From: Cryphonectria parasitica EP155
Lineage: Eukaryota; Ascomycota; Sordariomycetes; Diaporthales; Cryphonectriaceae
Length of the DNA: 64,000 nucleotides
Assembly (NCBI RefSeq): GCF_011745365.1
Contig: NW_024468910.1
Location: 3,376,068-3,440,067, forward strand
Direction of reading: 5' to 3'
Notes under the pieces: model-generated
Told to the model about the DNA's origin: nothing
Database searches by the model: none
Seen by the model: only the letters and a program-made list of their open reading frames with translations
In this document: positions 12,832-25,627 of the stretch, piece by piece
Layout of the letters: each line of letters begins with the position of its first letter
How positions within the stretch are numbered: the stretch's first letter is position 1
Made by a program: the position numbers and the translations under genes

Positions 12832-13565
12832 ATGGACAATCAGACTCTAGACAAAACCACCCTCACCACCATCTCCCTCCTGGAGGCCCGCCTACTACGG
12901 ATTGAGCAGCTCCTCTATGGCACGACATCAGCACTCCCCTCACACACGCCCTCCGAATCAGCCCTCAGCTCCCTAGGCGATCTTGAGCGGCGCTTCTCAA
13001 CCCTCATCTCGCGCTTCCGTGTCTACGCTGACATACTCAAGCTCTGTGCGTCTCCTCTCCTCCCACGCTGACACCCACCTCTCTCTTTCTCTCTCTCTGT
13101 GTGTCTATGTCTATGCAAAACTGAGCTGTACTGACAAACAATGACCTTCCCTTCCCAGACCGCGCCCACCCAACCTTCTTCTCCCCACCGCCCGACCCCT
13201 CGCAACCCCCCTCCGAGCTCGATGCCCCTGCCCTACGCGCCACCGTCCTCTCCTTCGCCTCCTCTTTCCCCGGCACCGTCTCTGCCCTCACAGCTGTCAC
13301 CTCCGATACCCCCGTCCCAGACCCGGCCCTCTCCGCCGAGCTCGTCGCCCTGCTGCCCAGGATGAAGGCCGTCGAGGCCACGCAGCTGGCCCAGGAGGCC
13401 GAAATTGCCGAGCTGAGGGCGCGGAGCGAAGGCGTGGTGGGCGCGTGGTATGAGCAGAGGGTCGTGGGGTATGGGGGCTTTGTGGCGGATGTTGAGGGAC
13501 GGGTGGAGAAGGTGGAGCGGCGCGTGAGGAGAGTCGAGGCTGCGAAGGAGAGGGATGAAGTTTGA
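12832..13565 (+). CDS. ro-10: Dynactin p22/p24 subunit (nuclear distribution protein RO-10)
   Basis: The smallest shoulder subunit of dynactin (DCTN3; RO-10 in Neurospora), which links cytoplasmic dynein to cargo and is needed for nuclear distribution in hyphae. Exons are 12832-13045 and 13159-13565 with a 113-base intron (GTGCGT...CAG); the split codon makes Tyr in the conserved segment ADILKLYRAHPTFF. The product has 206 residues, mainly helical with coiled-coil character: an N-terminal helix beginning LLEARLLRIEQLLYG, a middle Pro/Ser-rich linker, and a C-terminal helix rich in Arg and Glu (VEKVERRVRRVEAAKERDEV). Third codon positions are strongly G/C in exon 2. Identification rests on the N-terminal pattern and the overall architecture; sequence conservation in this family is low. 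Confidence 0.85.
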
Positions 13566-14821
13566 AAAGAAGTATTTTCCAGAGGATTGAAAGGGGCTCA
13601 TTTTCGGATACGAGATGATGCTGGACTTCATGGCTAGGTGTAGCCCAATTAGGCGCTACAAGACCAGCCAAGATCCTACCTGATCAGTGAGCATGGCGCC
13701 CGTATCTCTTCCACCTGGCCCGGCGTGACTAGGACCCACGAGCTGGTCAGCACGCACTTTGGAGCACAAACCGGCGTGGTGAAGCACCGGGCCATCAAAA
13801 ATCCGATGCCCGCAGAAGGCAGTCGGGGACTACAGAGGGCGGCACTTGTCGGTACATTGAGGCCGAATGGTACAGCACCAGGCCGGCCTCAACGACGGTG
13901 ACATGACAAGTGGCAAGCACCTTGAGCTGGCCTACATGTCCTCACGGGTAGGACGTCTAGGATGCAGAACAATGGGCAAGTCTCCTCGACCCCATGACAA
14001 GATGGGCGATGACAGAGGTGGCGGTCGCGCCATATTCCAAATGGACTTCATTGTATTAAGGTCTTTGACCAATTGATGTCAGAACGTACTTGAACGTAGT
14101 CAAGAAAAAAAAAATTCAAAAAAATCAGAAGCTCAAAAAAACCGATGACGAGGGAAGCTAAATCAAAATGTCCTCGACAACGCCAGGCATGCAGATCAGA
14201 TTGAGCTTGCGAACAAAATCTATATGCAAGACCAGTAGCCGCCTTCTAGGCCGCCTAGATAAGCGAGCTGTATAGTTTGAGGCTTATGAGCGGTACGTTC
14301 GAGTATGTAGAGAGACTTCAACATATCCTTGGTGGTGTTCTTTTCTTTCTTCCAATGAAAGAATGCGGAGGGCAGCAGTGAGAGACAGGGATAATCAGAA
14401 CTTCTCACGATGTAAAACAAAGTGAGAGATCGATTCTCTCCCAAAACACTATGCAAGTGGTAGCCCCGGAGCAAACGCAACTTAAATCAAAGGCGTTTCT
14501 AACCAGACGTGCTCAGATCGTTTCTACAGATTGTATCACATCACGAACATGTCGAGTCCACGCTATCATACCCATCATGACGGGCTGTCCTCAATGCGTC
14601 TCAAGCCACTTCTCGGTCCGCATCGCAGCCGGGAAGATGGACCTCCGAGTTTCAGCAGCGCCACGCTGCCAACCTTATTTCATGCAGGAATGGATCGCCT
14701 CCGGTCCGAGAAACTCTCTCTCTCTCTCTCTATCTTTCTCAAGCTCGTTTGGAACGAATGGCCGAAAACGGAGAACCCCAGATTTCAAGGTTTGTTCGGT
14801 TGTGCTGTTGGCAAGTGAGGC

Positions 14822-14822
<1 letters not shown>

Positions 14823-14856
<34 letters not shown>
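14823..14856. repeat. (TG)17 microsatellite
   Basis: Seventeen uninterrupted TG units in noncoding DNA. Confidence 0.95.
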
Positions 14857-14857
<1 letters not shown>

Positions 14858-15342
14858 CAAGATACGCAGGGTATTCCTCACGGTGGGTCGGGAGGGGGGG
14901 GGGGAGTAGATGAGAAGGGAGAAGGGAGTCCTTTCGGGTTCACCCTGCGCCGCCGCCACGTGCAGGTCGTGGTAGCGAGGAGCAAGAAGAGAACCCGCGT
15001 GCCAACGTAGAGAAATTAGACGCAACGGGCGCGCGGAGTACAGAGTGGGTGATATTTGAGCCTTGGCAGGGGATCCGGTCCACAGTGCGTCGAGTGGAAG
15101 AAAGGATCCTACAGTACTATACAGCCTACACTGCGTTTAATGAACGAATGTTAAACCTTCTCCCGTTGTACGCAGATGAGGAGTATTCCATGGCAGTGGC
15201 ACCTCATGAGCACATGACCGGCCCGAAACATTTGGTGTAGTTCGCTCTGATGAGACGAACTGCTATGAACTGCTATGAGCTGCCCACGCCAAATCTGGGG
15301 GCCTGGGCTTCTTAGACGCCTCTGCTATGACATTGATGTGAT

Positions 15343-15426
15343 TAAAAAAAAAAAAATTTAAATAAAAAAAATTAAAAAAAAAAAAGAAGAAGAAGAAGAA
15401 GAAGAAGAAGAAGAAGAAGAAAAAAG
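15343..15426. repeat. A-rich tract followed by (GAA)n
   Basis: About 40 bases of A with a few T are followed by roughly 12 GAA units. Noncoding. All purine on one strand, so it could form triplex DNA. Confidence 0.9.
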
Positions 15427-18400
15427 TCTCCGGATACATCTTCTTGGTCATACATTCCCTGACCTGACGACTTGATCTGTACGATTTGCCCCGAGTGAAA
15501 GCTGGTTATGGTCTCGCCTCGATCGACAGGGCAGACCCACTTGTGTATCCAGCCCTATACTCAGGAACAGACGAAAAAGTCCTTGGCCCAACTGCTTGGG
15601 CGGATTCTACAGTCCGGAACTGGCCCGGATTGGCACCGTGGGCTACTGCTGCTGCAGGAGTCGCCTGCTCCCCTTTATGTGTGTGTGCTTGTCTAAATAG
15701 CAATCACCTGGTCAAAAATGCCAAGTTCATCTCACGACCAAAAGGCCCAGAACGACCCGATCCCATAGCTACAGTATGAGTACAGGTGTAATCTGCTGTG
15801 TCTTGCGTAAGACCCCACGGTCCCAATCAAGCCATCGGTGGAGAGCGAAGGAGCCGTCGCATTGGCAAGGTTATTTTTATGAACCACCTAATGCGAAGAC
15901 ACAATGTAGCATAGTAGAAATATCGAGACTCCGAGCCAAGAGAGAAGAGAGAGATAGGAAGGCCATGTTGAGGTGTGTAGATAAGCCAGTTTCTAGGGCC
16001 GGGCGCTTTGATGTCTGGCTCGCTGGTGATATGGTTTCGCACGCGCCGCCAACGGGACAGACGTGGGAGAATATCTAGTCAACGGGCAGCGATCCGAAAA
16101 AAGAAAAAGGATAAAAAGGCCGAGATGCTCGCTTCGACGAGGTCTAATACTGGGTCGGCTGGTCAGCTGGTCAGCACTATGTTGGGTGAGATTTTTGACG
16201 AGACCTGTTGGCTTGCGGGTGACGAGCAGGCATGGCCTGCAGGGACACTTTGTATGTAGTCCGTGTGATAAAAAAAAAAAAAACAAAGATCCTTTGACAT
16301 GATTCCAAGCGAGAAAGTGTGATCGAGGAGGAACCTGACCGCTATGGGCAGCATGCGACGCTAGACTGGCGCTGACGCAGGAACGGCTTCAATGTGGGCC
16401 AAAAATCTGCCCCAAAAAAATTGTTGGTTCGGTATTCCACACGGTGCTCGTTGCTGAGACGATTCCCGCTGCGCTGCTTTGGAATGTGCCCAAATGGCAA
16501 TGATGGACTGGCGAGCCGCCTTCGTTTCAACCTTTTTTGGCGAGAACCTATTCTCTTGCATAGTGCGTGGTGCTCGAATTGGGGAACCCTGTCAACCTTG
16601 TCGAACCGACTGCGTGTGGAATAATAATACCCTTGGCTCGGGCCCCCGCTGGGTGCGGTTGCGCCAAAGCCCAGATGACTGACGACAAAAGCTTACTCAA
16701 AAGGCGATGGTACAGCAGTAGCTGCCAAGTCGGGCAGCCGGGGCGTCAGACTTGTGCCGCTGTAGAGCGGAGGATTGCCTCGGTGTTGGACGATCTTCAA
16801 GGTTTCTGTGGTTGGCGGTGCGTCCACTGTGTATGCAGAGCAACGGGGCTACGGCATGCAGGAGCACGCAGTAGCGGCTCACACCTCTTCGCTGCCGTTC
16901 GTCCAATGAAACAGCGCGCGGTGATCGAAACCGTAACCCTTCTCCTCACGGGTTCCAGCAGCCCACGACCAGAAGAAGAAGCTCGCCAGTCCACAATCGT
17001 TTCCATCAGCTGCTCCCTCCCCCCCCCCCCCCAAAATGGTAGAGCCTGCTCATCCATGCTACTACTATGGTAAATACAGTAGATCAGAGTTTCGTCGCAT
17101 CGCATGCTGTGACTGAGCCGACCGTGGAAACCTGGCGGGATGTTGAGGGTTCGTCCTGAAACCAAGACAGCTTTCGTCGCCGCCTCCCCTCCCCCCTGCA
17201 TTGTCACATCCGAACCACGAGGACTACTAGGTCATGATGGAGAGCGGTGGGCCGTGGAGAGATCAAGCTACCGCACAGAGGCCAGTCAAGAAAAAGAAAA
17301 TCGACGGATGAAAAGCAACCATCTGCGCGGATCACGGCTGGTGTCAATGGCAACGTCAATGTCGGGACCGGAGAATAAGTTGGCTAGCCACCCCAGGGGC
17401 TGGAGAGCGGCACATGGCCAGGGGCAGACTAGACAAGTCAACGATTTTCCTGTTCTTTCTTGCCGGAGGTTTTGGATTTGAGCTTGAAGCCAGACTGCCA
17501 GACACAGGACGTGCCAGCCTATCGCCCACGTGGAGTGCGGTGCCTATTGTGGGCATGCGATGCCCCTGGCTTATCCTCAAACGCGCTTAAAGGACGGTCC
17601 GGGTCAAGGCTATCCCCTCCAAGAGCCAAGGTTGTGGGAACCTGCTCAAGGCTTTGACCTCATCGTTGTCGAATAGGCAGGGGCTTGGATCGTACGTAGT
17701 GCTTGTCTGTGACCACGCTTTCTGCGACAACGCATGAGAAGAAACTGTTGTGGTCATTCCCAATCGATCGTAGTCATCTTCGAAATCTCCTTCGCCTGCT
17801 CGCTCAGCAGTGGATGAGTTTAGTGATCCATCCATCTATACGACCGGGTCATGGAAGCATTTTCCGACCCAATCTTTCATTTTCTAGTAAGCGTCCAAGG
17901 GCTGTGAGGACCTGCAGCAGATAATCAATATTGATGAGAGGCTTACGGAGCAGCTGAGATTGGAGCGGGAAGCAGGAGGGAGGGGTGAGCAAGAGATGGA
18001 CCATGCCTCCACACACTGTCCATCTCTTTCCCTCTAAGCCTGCCTGTACTTACCATGGTAGGCAATCACCACCACGTCCTATAGTCGTATTTTTATGTAC
18101 TAGGTACCGCAGCGAACGCCCTGCACAGTGCCACAGTGGGGTTGACAGGCCCTTTCCCACCCATAGGCTACCATGTCTTCCAATGTTACTTTGCGCCTAC
18201 AACCCCTGCCTTGGCTGCAACTGTTAATCCAATCCCAACTGGTCCCATACCCACCCACCCGAGAGCCAAGCCCATTCTTCCTCTCCCTCCGGTTCTTCTC
18301 GTCCACTCCAGGAGCAGCGTATGCAGCAAACGAAGACCAGGCCAGACAAACGCCAGCCAGAGGTTCCCTGCAGGCTACCCTCTTCGCCCTCCCTCCCTCC

Positions 18401-19436
18401 TTCCTTTCCCCTGCTGGTCTCTCCAACCTGCATTCTCTCTTGCATTAACCCACTGACTTTGACTGTCCCTCGTGGCTGAACCCAAGGGCCTGGCTACTTT
18501 GGACAAAACCATTCGATTCCCTCCTTTCTTTCAACGCCTTCCCTGACCTTACTTGGACCTTGTATTGACATGAACATTTGACCCGACCCGAACCCACGGC
18601 CAATCCATCTCTCAATCCCTCCCTCTCCCTTCTCTCCTACCAAAACAGCCACCTAACAACCCCGACACGACAAACATTCCATCTTGTCGATAATTGTTCA
18701 CTCCTCCCTACCACTATCTGATCCAACGTCGACCGATCAGGATTCCTGCGCTGTCTGGTACCGCGAGGAAGATTCCGCACTGTCTGTCGCTCGGGAGCCG
18801 ACGTGACTGACTGCCAGGAGGGAACGGGACAAAGGGCACCGCACCGCTGATCATCTCGCAAGCGGGATCAGAGACTCTTGGAGATCGGCGGCTGTACGAA
18901 AGACAGGAAGGCAAAAGGGGACGGAGAATACACGGCCAGCAATCATCACCATTGTCATCCCCGCCGCCGTTCCAACCACCAAACCTACCTTCCGTTCTCC
19001 ACTCGACGACAGCCCGGTCCTCAAGGCAGCTGTGCAATCGATCGAGGCCTCCTCGAGTCAATTCGCTCCTCTTTGTGCCGCTCCAATTGTGTTCCCCTCC
19101 CTATACAATAATCTCGCGGAGGCTTTTTACGAGTCCTCTTTTCCTCTCTCGTCAGAGCCACATTCCACAGGGCGGCTTCGCCAGCCACCTCGACGCTAAC
19201 CCGCTGCCCACCCAACCACCAACCACCAGCACCATCATTGCATCACCGACCGACCGAGACACAACATCGTTTGCAGCCAGGCCCAATGCTGTATTGACAT
19301 ACTGTCTTCGCCATCAACTTCGTTCTAAAACCTCTTTTGAGTCGCGCTGTCCGGAGGATAGCCCGTTTCATTCCCAACTCGACCACCGCTCCTTATGCCG
19401 AATTACGGTTCACTACACTCACCATCCCTACGCAAA

Positions 19437-20524
19437 ATGGAGAACAACAGACAATACGGGCGCCGCGGCGTCAGCATGGGCAACATAATCGGTGATCCAT
19501 TTGCCCTTGCGACAATCTCCATTTCAGCGGTATGTTTGTCCCCTTCCATGTAGCCACGGCTCCTTTGTGCATCCTACAACCTCGCCCGCTTTCTGCCCCT
19601 CTCCCCCTCCCCCATGGCATTTCACCCCTGGCGATTCATCTTGTCAGATTTTCCTCAAGCTGACACTGTTCTAGCTGGCATGGGTGATATCCTTTATCGC
19701 TTCTATCATCGCTCAGATCCAGTCAGGCTCGAGCTTCCCGACCTACACTTGGTGGACTGTCGTATACTACTTTTTTGTCATTGGTGGTATCTTCATCGTG
19801 ATCGCTTCCGATACTACCCAGACCTATCACGTCGCTGTGGTGGGCTATCTCGCCTGTGGCCTGGTTCTCACCACGTCCTCGGTCAACAGCCTGGTCTACT
19901 CGGCCAACGGCGCAAAGGAAGCGGCCTCTGCAGGATTTATTCTGTTGTCTATGGTGACAGTATGCAGCATCCATTTCTCTGTCTGTAGCAAATCCGTACT
20001 AACAGTCTTGGCAGATTGTCTGGATCTTCTACTTCGGCTCTGCGCCTTCGGCTGTCCCACGCGCCTACCTGGACTCCTTCGCATTGTCCAAGGACTCTCA
20101 CATGATGAACCGCCAGACCATGGGCACGTATGGTGGCGGCCGTCCTGAGACCTCGACCTCTGTGCAGCCGCCGCAGATGTACACCACATCCGCCCAGCTC
20201 AACGGGTTCGAGAATCCCTCTCCTGTTGCCGGTCTCTCTAGCGCACCTGGGACTCGCAATAGCATGGCAGCCAACGGCTTCGGCAGCTCTCAGGGCAACA
20301 AGCCAACAGGCAACCAGGAGGGCGAGATTGTCCCTCCCACCGAGTACCCCTATCGCGCGAAGGCCATCTACAGCTATGAGGCGAATCCCGACGATGCCAA
20401 CGAGATCTCGTTCTCGAAGCACGAGATTCTTGAGGTTAGCGACGTCAGCGGTCGTTGGTGGCAAGCCCGCAAGGAGAATGGCGAGACCGGTATCGCACCC
20501 AGCAATTACCTGATCCTGCTATAG
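19437..20524 (+). CDS. SHO1: High-osmolarity signalling protein SHO1
   Basis: A plasma-membrane osmosensor adaptor that feeds the HOG MAP kinase pathway by binding Pbs2-type MAPKK through its SH3 domain. Exons are 19437-19529, 19675-19959 and 20015-20524, joined between codons (introns GTATGT...TAG and GTATGC...CAG), giving 295 residues, the usual length. The order is typical: a short N-terminus with [12 protein letters not shown]; four membrane helices between about residues 25 and 120, the first split by intron 1; a cytosolic linker rich in Ser, Gln and Asn; and a C-terminal SH3 domain, about 236-295, with ALYDY-like AKAIYSYEA, the acidic n-Src loop [15 protein letters not shown] and the end PSNYLILL. 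The start is fixed by conservation of the first exon. It is convergent with SPC19. Confidence 0.97.
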
Positions 20525-22078
20525 GCGGTCGCTGTGAGAGACCCGTCCTGTTCAAGTGCCGCTCGTGGGGATGACTTGAATGTGGCGGCATAAGATGAAC
20601 TACGGCCCCTGCAGCTGCGGCTACCCACCGCAGAAGGGGGCCTGACCAGCTGTTGGCTGCGTCCCACCGAGCCTTATTTCTCAGTCGAACATATACCCAG
20701 TGGCTCGGTGGGTGGCAGGATGCTTGATCTCCGTATGAAGAGACCAGGCACAGAGCCGCAGTTGGCTGGTACAGAACGGCAGAGGAGACGCGAGCCGGCC
20801 GAGACACCAAACAGCCTGAGAAAGGGCTCGAGCATACACCCCGACGAGACTATGAGACTCACGCTTGTTGTCCCGCCACTTTGGATGTGTAGGAGTGAAA
20901 AAGAAACCAAAAATTAATCGGGGCGGACGTTGGGTTTTAAGAAATGGTATTTGGGATACCCACTTGTTCTCTACCAAGGGAACCCGTCTGCACGACAGAC
21001 GCCATCCTCTTCAATCGCATTCTGCTTTTTATCTTACTTTCATCGAAATTCTTTTATTTTCGTGTACACTGTGTTGTGCTATACGGATCAGTCGAGTCCG
21101 GGTTTGGCCATCATCATCAAAGCCTGTTCTGCTCTTATTGTTTGTTGGCCTAGGTTTTTTATCAACTCTTTTTTTTCTCGTTTCTTCTTTTCTCTTCCGA
21201 TTTCTTCTTCTACGGCGTTCTCTACCGGTACATTACTACTACCCTTTTGAGGAAACGGTTCACGATTGTATTCATGCTCTCAGGGTACAGGCAGCAGAGG
21301 AAATGTTGAGTGCGTGGATGGGTGTATGGGTGTTGTAGAGCACAGCAGGCGAGACGGGTAGATACACATTGGGAGATGGGCTGTGATGGCACCACCACTG
21401 TACAGTGCCTGTGGTTGGAAATGGGAGAGGCGAATAGCTGTCGCTGGTAGCTAGAGTTGATGGAAAACAAATGACGACCAACTGAGATTTTACAATTTTA
21501 TGCTTGCCTACTAGTGATATGTGTGGCATGGCCGAAGGATCATGGCTTGAGCGCATGCGATGTTTTGGTAAGTAAAACGGAAGTGATTGTGCGGTGTATG
21601 ATACTGCCTGCGGGAGTTAAGTTATATGGGACACGAATCAACCTCGACTGTCCTGGTGTCGCATGTCTGTCACCCAGATCTATACTATCGTATAGGACGG
21701 GATGTGGTCAGGCAACCCCGGATGACAATGACCAGCACCAAAAGGTCATTCCAATAGGGCCACGACAAGCCCCGACTCCGGCTCCGGCCCCGGCCGCTGG
21801 CGAGGTCGTCATGACGAGGGCGTTTCTGAGGTCCAGCATCTGGCGAGTTCGAACCGTGATGCCTATGTGGACAGACAGCACCCTCATCTCCACATCGTAT
21901 GAGTTTGACAGCTATGGCATCGCCCGTCACCTCTTCCGGGCATTCCAAGGCAAGACCGAGCCGTGTAAGCTGTTTTCTTTTTCGTTGTTGTGTTTTTTCT
22001 GAGCGCGCCAGCATTTCTCGGTTTGTCGCGGATTAGGCGACCCGATCCATGCAGACACACACACAAACTCGCACAGAC
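20525..22078. other. Convergent intergenic region SHO1 / SPC19, 1.55 kb
   Basis: Presumed 3' UTRs. T-rich tract near 21,150-21,210. No credible gene on either strand. Confidence 0.5.
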
Positions 22079-22770
22079 TCAAGCGTCCTGCAGCCGCAGC
22101 CGGAGCTCCCTCTCCTTTTGCACCACCTCCAGCTCCAGCCTCTCGACACTATACTTGAGCGCCTCCTTCTTCTGCCGGACCGCACGCGCCCGCAGGCCCG
22201 CCCCGCCGTCGAGGGTCTTCCTCGTCGCCGCCGCCGGTGCCCGGCCGCCTCCTCTTCCCCTCCCCAGACCACCACCGCCTACCCGCTGACCCTTGGATGA
22301 TGACAACGATGACGGTGCACTGCCGGGCTCGGGCGAGGGCCCACGGCTGAGGCGGCCTGCGTTCAGGTCGGAGCGGGCCTTGAGGGTCTCGATGCGGCGG
22401 GCCTGGCGCTCGACCTGGCGCTCGGCGCGGTCGAGGAGATGGGTGACGAAGGGGCCGATCTCGTCGCGGAGGGAGGCCTCGGCGGCGGCGAGGGTTGGTT
22501 GGGGGATGAGCTCGTAGTGCTGTGGTCCGGGTAAGCTATTTTATATCCAGCCAGGAGTGGAAGAGTGAACTGTTTGGGGTGGGAGGTTGAAGGAGGAGGG
22601 GCAGAGTTGTGACGTACGCGGACTGTCTTGAGCACCGAACCCAGACGCGGAAAATCGGCTACGCCGGAGCCCAGAGTGTCGACGGAGGACTCGAGGAGGG
22701 CGAGGGATGTCCGGAGGGAGGCGACGCAGTCGCTGTAGTTCGAGGGCGCAGGCGAGTGAGAGTGAGACAT
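22079..22770 (-). CDS. SPC19: DASH/Dam1 complex subunit SPC19
   Basis: A subunit of the fungal DASH (Dam1) ring complex, which couples kinetochores to spindle microtubules. Exons on the minus strand are 22770-22618 and 22519-22079; the 98-base intron (GTACGT...CAG) lies between codons and the join makes the conserved KTVRHYELIPQPTL. The product has 197 residues, the normal size. The first 60 residues carry the family pattern (CVASLRTSLALLESSVDTL, then DFPRLGSVL). Residues 55-110 are helical and contain LLDRAERQVERQARRIETLK. The C-terminal half has a low-complexity Gly/Arg/Ser linker, including GGGGLGRGRGGG, followed by a basic coiled coil ending in REL-RLRLQDA. The linker is long compared with the conserved core. 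Confidence 0.92.
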
Positions 22771-23213
22771 GATGGGTTGGGTTGGGTTTGAGGGGAGGCG
22801 CGTGGCCGTGATACTGCTATGTTCGTGTCTTGCAGTATGTACTTGTTTTCTTCTCTCGAAGGCAGAGTGCAGTGGTTGGCGTGTTTATTGTCGCGTCAAG
22901 AAGGGTTCTGGTGTTCCCAAGGGAAAAGGTGCGGGCTTGTGGATGTACAGCACTACCAAGTAAACAAGCCTAACGTCAGAACCGCGACCTGATTTGATGC
23001 GCACCATAGCAGTAGAGGGGAGGACGGGCGACAGGGTTTAGGGATCCCAGAGCCCTGTGCTGCTGGGATTAGTAGTGTGGTCTGGGGAAGGTGGGAAAGC
23101 CCCGGGATCGTAGCCGCAGTGGAGACTTGCTGTCACTCATCGAACCTCACTCTCGAGTCTGTTTGTTTCCTGGTCATCACACGCACCTCGCTCGTACTGT
23201 ACGTGCTATGCAA

Positions 23214-23249
<36 letters not shown>

Positions 23250-23683
23250 ATAAACAAAACCCAGTCTTTTCCCGAGTATATGTGTATTTTTTCTCTCAAC
23301 GATGATAGTTGTCTCACGCACAGGCGCACGGGCGCCGATGTATGTTTACATCTCCTTCTGCACAGGCTACACGACATCTATCGCAGGAACGTAAGCTGCA
23401 GTCGAGCTGCATGCGCCAGTACATACCTACGCCGCTCTCATTCGACATCGTCCTAGTCACCATGTGACCTAAGCGCCCTCGGAGGCCTGTGGGTGTGCGG
23501 GGCTGTTAAATATCAGGCCTGCTCCTATTCCAAGCGTCGCACTATCTTTCAGCGCATTTGACTACCTGATCATCATGATCGTTGCGCTCTTTGCACTTAG
23601 TAGGAGGGCGTACGTTACAGGTCTACACTGCGAGATGCACCACGACGGCGCCACGACGACGATGACGGCCAGCACCTCGCAGA
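22771..23683. other. Intergenic region SPC19 to HET remnant
   Basis: SPC19 promoter and unassigned DNA. Contains a run of 31 T (23218-23248) and a TACTGTAC word at 23195-23202. Confidence 0.5.
23218..23248. repeat. Poly(T) run of 31
   Basis: Uninterrupted T run on the + strand. No coding reverse transcriptase lies beside it, so there is no evidence that it is the tail of a retroelement. Confidence 0.95.
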
Positions 23684-25627
23684 ATGCCCAGGAAATCATG
23701 GCGCGCGACTTCACGCAAAGCTTCCCAAGTCCGCATGCCTAGAGGACTATGGTATGCGCCAATCACGAAAGTCAGTGACCACCCTCTCTGCCTGTCCCGT
23801 CGACATCGATACCAGTCTCTCCCCAATGGCGATCACATCCGCGTGTTGGTTCTTGAGCCCGGCCAAGGCAGCGACGCTCTTGTCTGCCGTCTCAAGACAG
23901 TACAACTCCAAGATACCCTTCCCAGATCCAGTTCGAGGCAATCTCATATGTCTGGGGCACAGATCTCCAGGATCAATGCATCCTGGTCAACAACAATTTC
24001 TTGACTATCACCCGCAATCTGAGGGGCGCCCTTGAGCAAGTTCGCCTGCCAGACAGGCCTCGTGTCTTATGGGCTGATTCGATCTGCATCGATCAGCAGA
24101 ACAAGAGAGAAAAGGGCCATCAAGTTGGGCTTATGGCGCGGATCTACTCGTTGTCCATCTGTACCCTGATCTGTCTGGGTACCAACCCTGCACACCGCAC
24201 TGCTGCTGTCCATTTCTCTACCTTGATATCCGACATCAACCAGATGATGACGCGGGTTTTTAACGATCCTGTGTTCCCTTGGACCCTGAACAGCTTCCCT
24301 TGGCCTCGGGCGGACGACCCAATCCTTCAAGACACGAGATGGAGCTCTTACAATATCTTTTAAGGCTCTTCCGTGGTTTCGCAGAGGATGGGTCGTGCAA
24401 GAAGCTGCGCTGGGCTCCTGCGCGACGCTGTTATGGGCAGGAGTCCAGATGGATTGGCTTCACTTTCTCAGGGCTGATTAATGGCTCGACCGCGGCAAGA
24501 CAGCTTGTGTGCTCTATTCTCAGACCCGCACCTCGCGCCTACATAAGCGAGCTTATGAGATCCGTCAGCTTCGTGAAGCCATAACGATGATCTTCACGAT
24601 GTCTCGGATCTCAGAACCCGACTTCCCCAGCGCTTTACAAGAGACCTGGAACTTGCTATTTAGCGATCCAAGAGACCGGATATACGCCTTGTTAGGCATG
24701 CCTTTTGCCGAGAAGATGAAGCACCGGATAGTCCCGAGTTATGAGTGTTCCGTGGAGGACCTTTACCAGAAATTTGCCGTCGAACACATAACGTCCACCT
24801 CAAATCTAGATTTGTTAACCTATATACAACACAACGAGACAAGCTTGTACGACGTTCAGCTTAGCTCTTGGGCACCTCAATGGAGCAAGTATGAGAGGCC
24901 ACCTACGATTTTTCCTCGCACAGAGCTGAACCATCGTCCACAATGCGACGGGGCTTGCATCCCGGCCTTTAAGCTTGAAGGTACCGGAAGGATGATCGAG
25001 GGCCAAGCATTGGTTTTCGATGAAATCCAGTATGCCTTTGAGACCTTGGATGGGAAGTTGGAGACTTTCGAGGATCTGGTACAGATTTATAGAGCTACAT
25101 CTCAGTGGTATCAACAACGCTCGTCTGCAAACTATCCATACAACATGCCTCTGAGCCGGGTCATTGTATTTAGCATCTGCAATGGCTTGCAATGGGGCAA
25201 CTCGCAGGTCTGGCACGAAGTCCTAGACTTAATATCTACGGCTCTCGAGGCCTCTGTCTCAGGCAGCCCTGACTTGCTCAAGCGGGACTTGCAAGCTCCT
25301 CTCATCCAGATTTACGTAAACCGACTTCGCAGGATATCCCACCGCCGGCGGTTTGTGATCTCGGAGCGGGGATTCTGTATGCTGGCACCATCGATCACGA
25401 CCCCCGGCGACATTATTGCCTTTGTCGCTGGCTATGACGAGCCCTTGATGTTTCGTCCAGTATCCGGAACATTGTCGCCCTCGTGCGACAATCGTTACTA
25501 TGTGATCGGGGGCTCACCCATGATAACCCCACATCTTCGCCAATCTGGGAGACCGCGGTGGGCTTACATGGGCTGTGGCCGTTGGCAAAGTCTCAGCAAT
25601 TTACTAAGGACAATTCGTCTATGCTAA
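23684..25627 (+). pseudogene. HET-domain (heterokaryon incompatibility) gene, broken
   Basis: Remains of a HET-domain protein, a family that triggers cell death when genetically unlike hyphae fuse. The N-terminal block reads HIRVLVLEPGQGSDALVCRLK, then in another frame FEAISYVWG and VLWADSICIDQQNKREKGHQV, then in the first frame again PWFRRGWVVQEAALG, and a long open frame from about 24,482 to 25,627 containing LLFSDPRDRIYALLG. These are the ordered hallmarks of the family. Three lesions interrupt it: a frame change near 23,916-23,931, another near 24,358-24,362, and a TAA stop at 24,479-24,481 where CAA would fit. No GT-AG intron of usual size removes them. The C-terminus ends without the usual YVHG-type block. 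The start at 23,684 is tentative. A recently inactivated gene is most likely; sequence error cannot be excluded. Confidence 0.8.

Larger units (their letters stand above)
13566..19436. other. Gene-poor region of 5.9 kb upstream of SHO1
   Basis: No reading frame here has family features or coding-like codon use on either strand. It contains microsatellites (listed separately) and several TACAGTA-like words (15110, 15770, 17075). From about 18,400 to 19,436 the + strand is strongly C/T-rich with many short upstream ATG frames, as expected of a long fungal promoter and 5' leader for SHO1. Confidence 0.5.

Noticed and set aside
15383..15421. GAA repeat as a Lys/Glu-rich coding region (or poly-Phe/Ser on the other strand)
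   Set aside because: Microsatellite within A-rich noncoding DNA; flanking sequence has no coding features.
21830..21875. GTTCGAA motif resembling a tRNA T-loop
   Set aside because: The flanking bases do not pair into a five-base T-stem, and no D-arm or acceptor stem is found at the right distance on either strand.
23218..23248. Poly(T) as the tail of a retroposed element
   Set aside because: No target-site duplication or element body is recognisable next to it.
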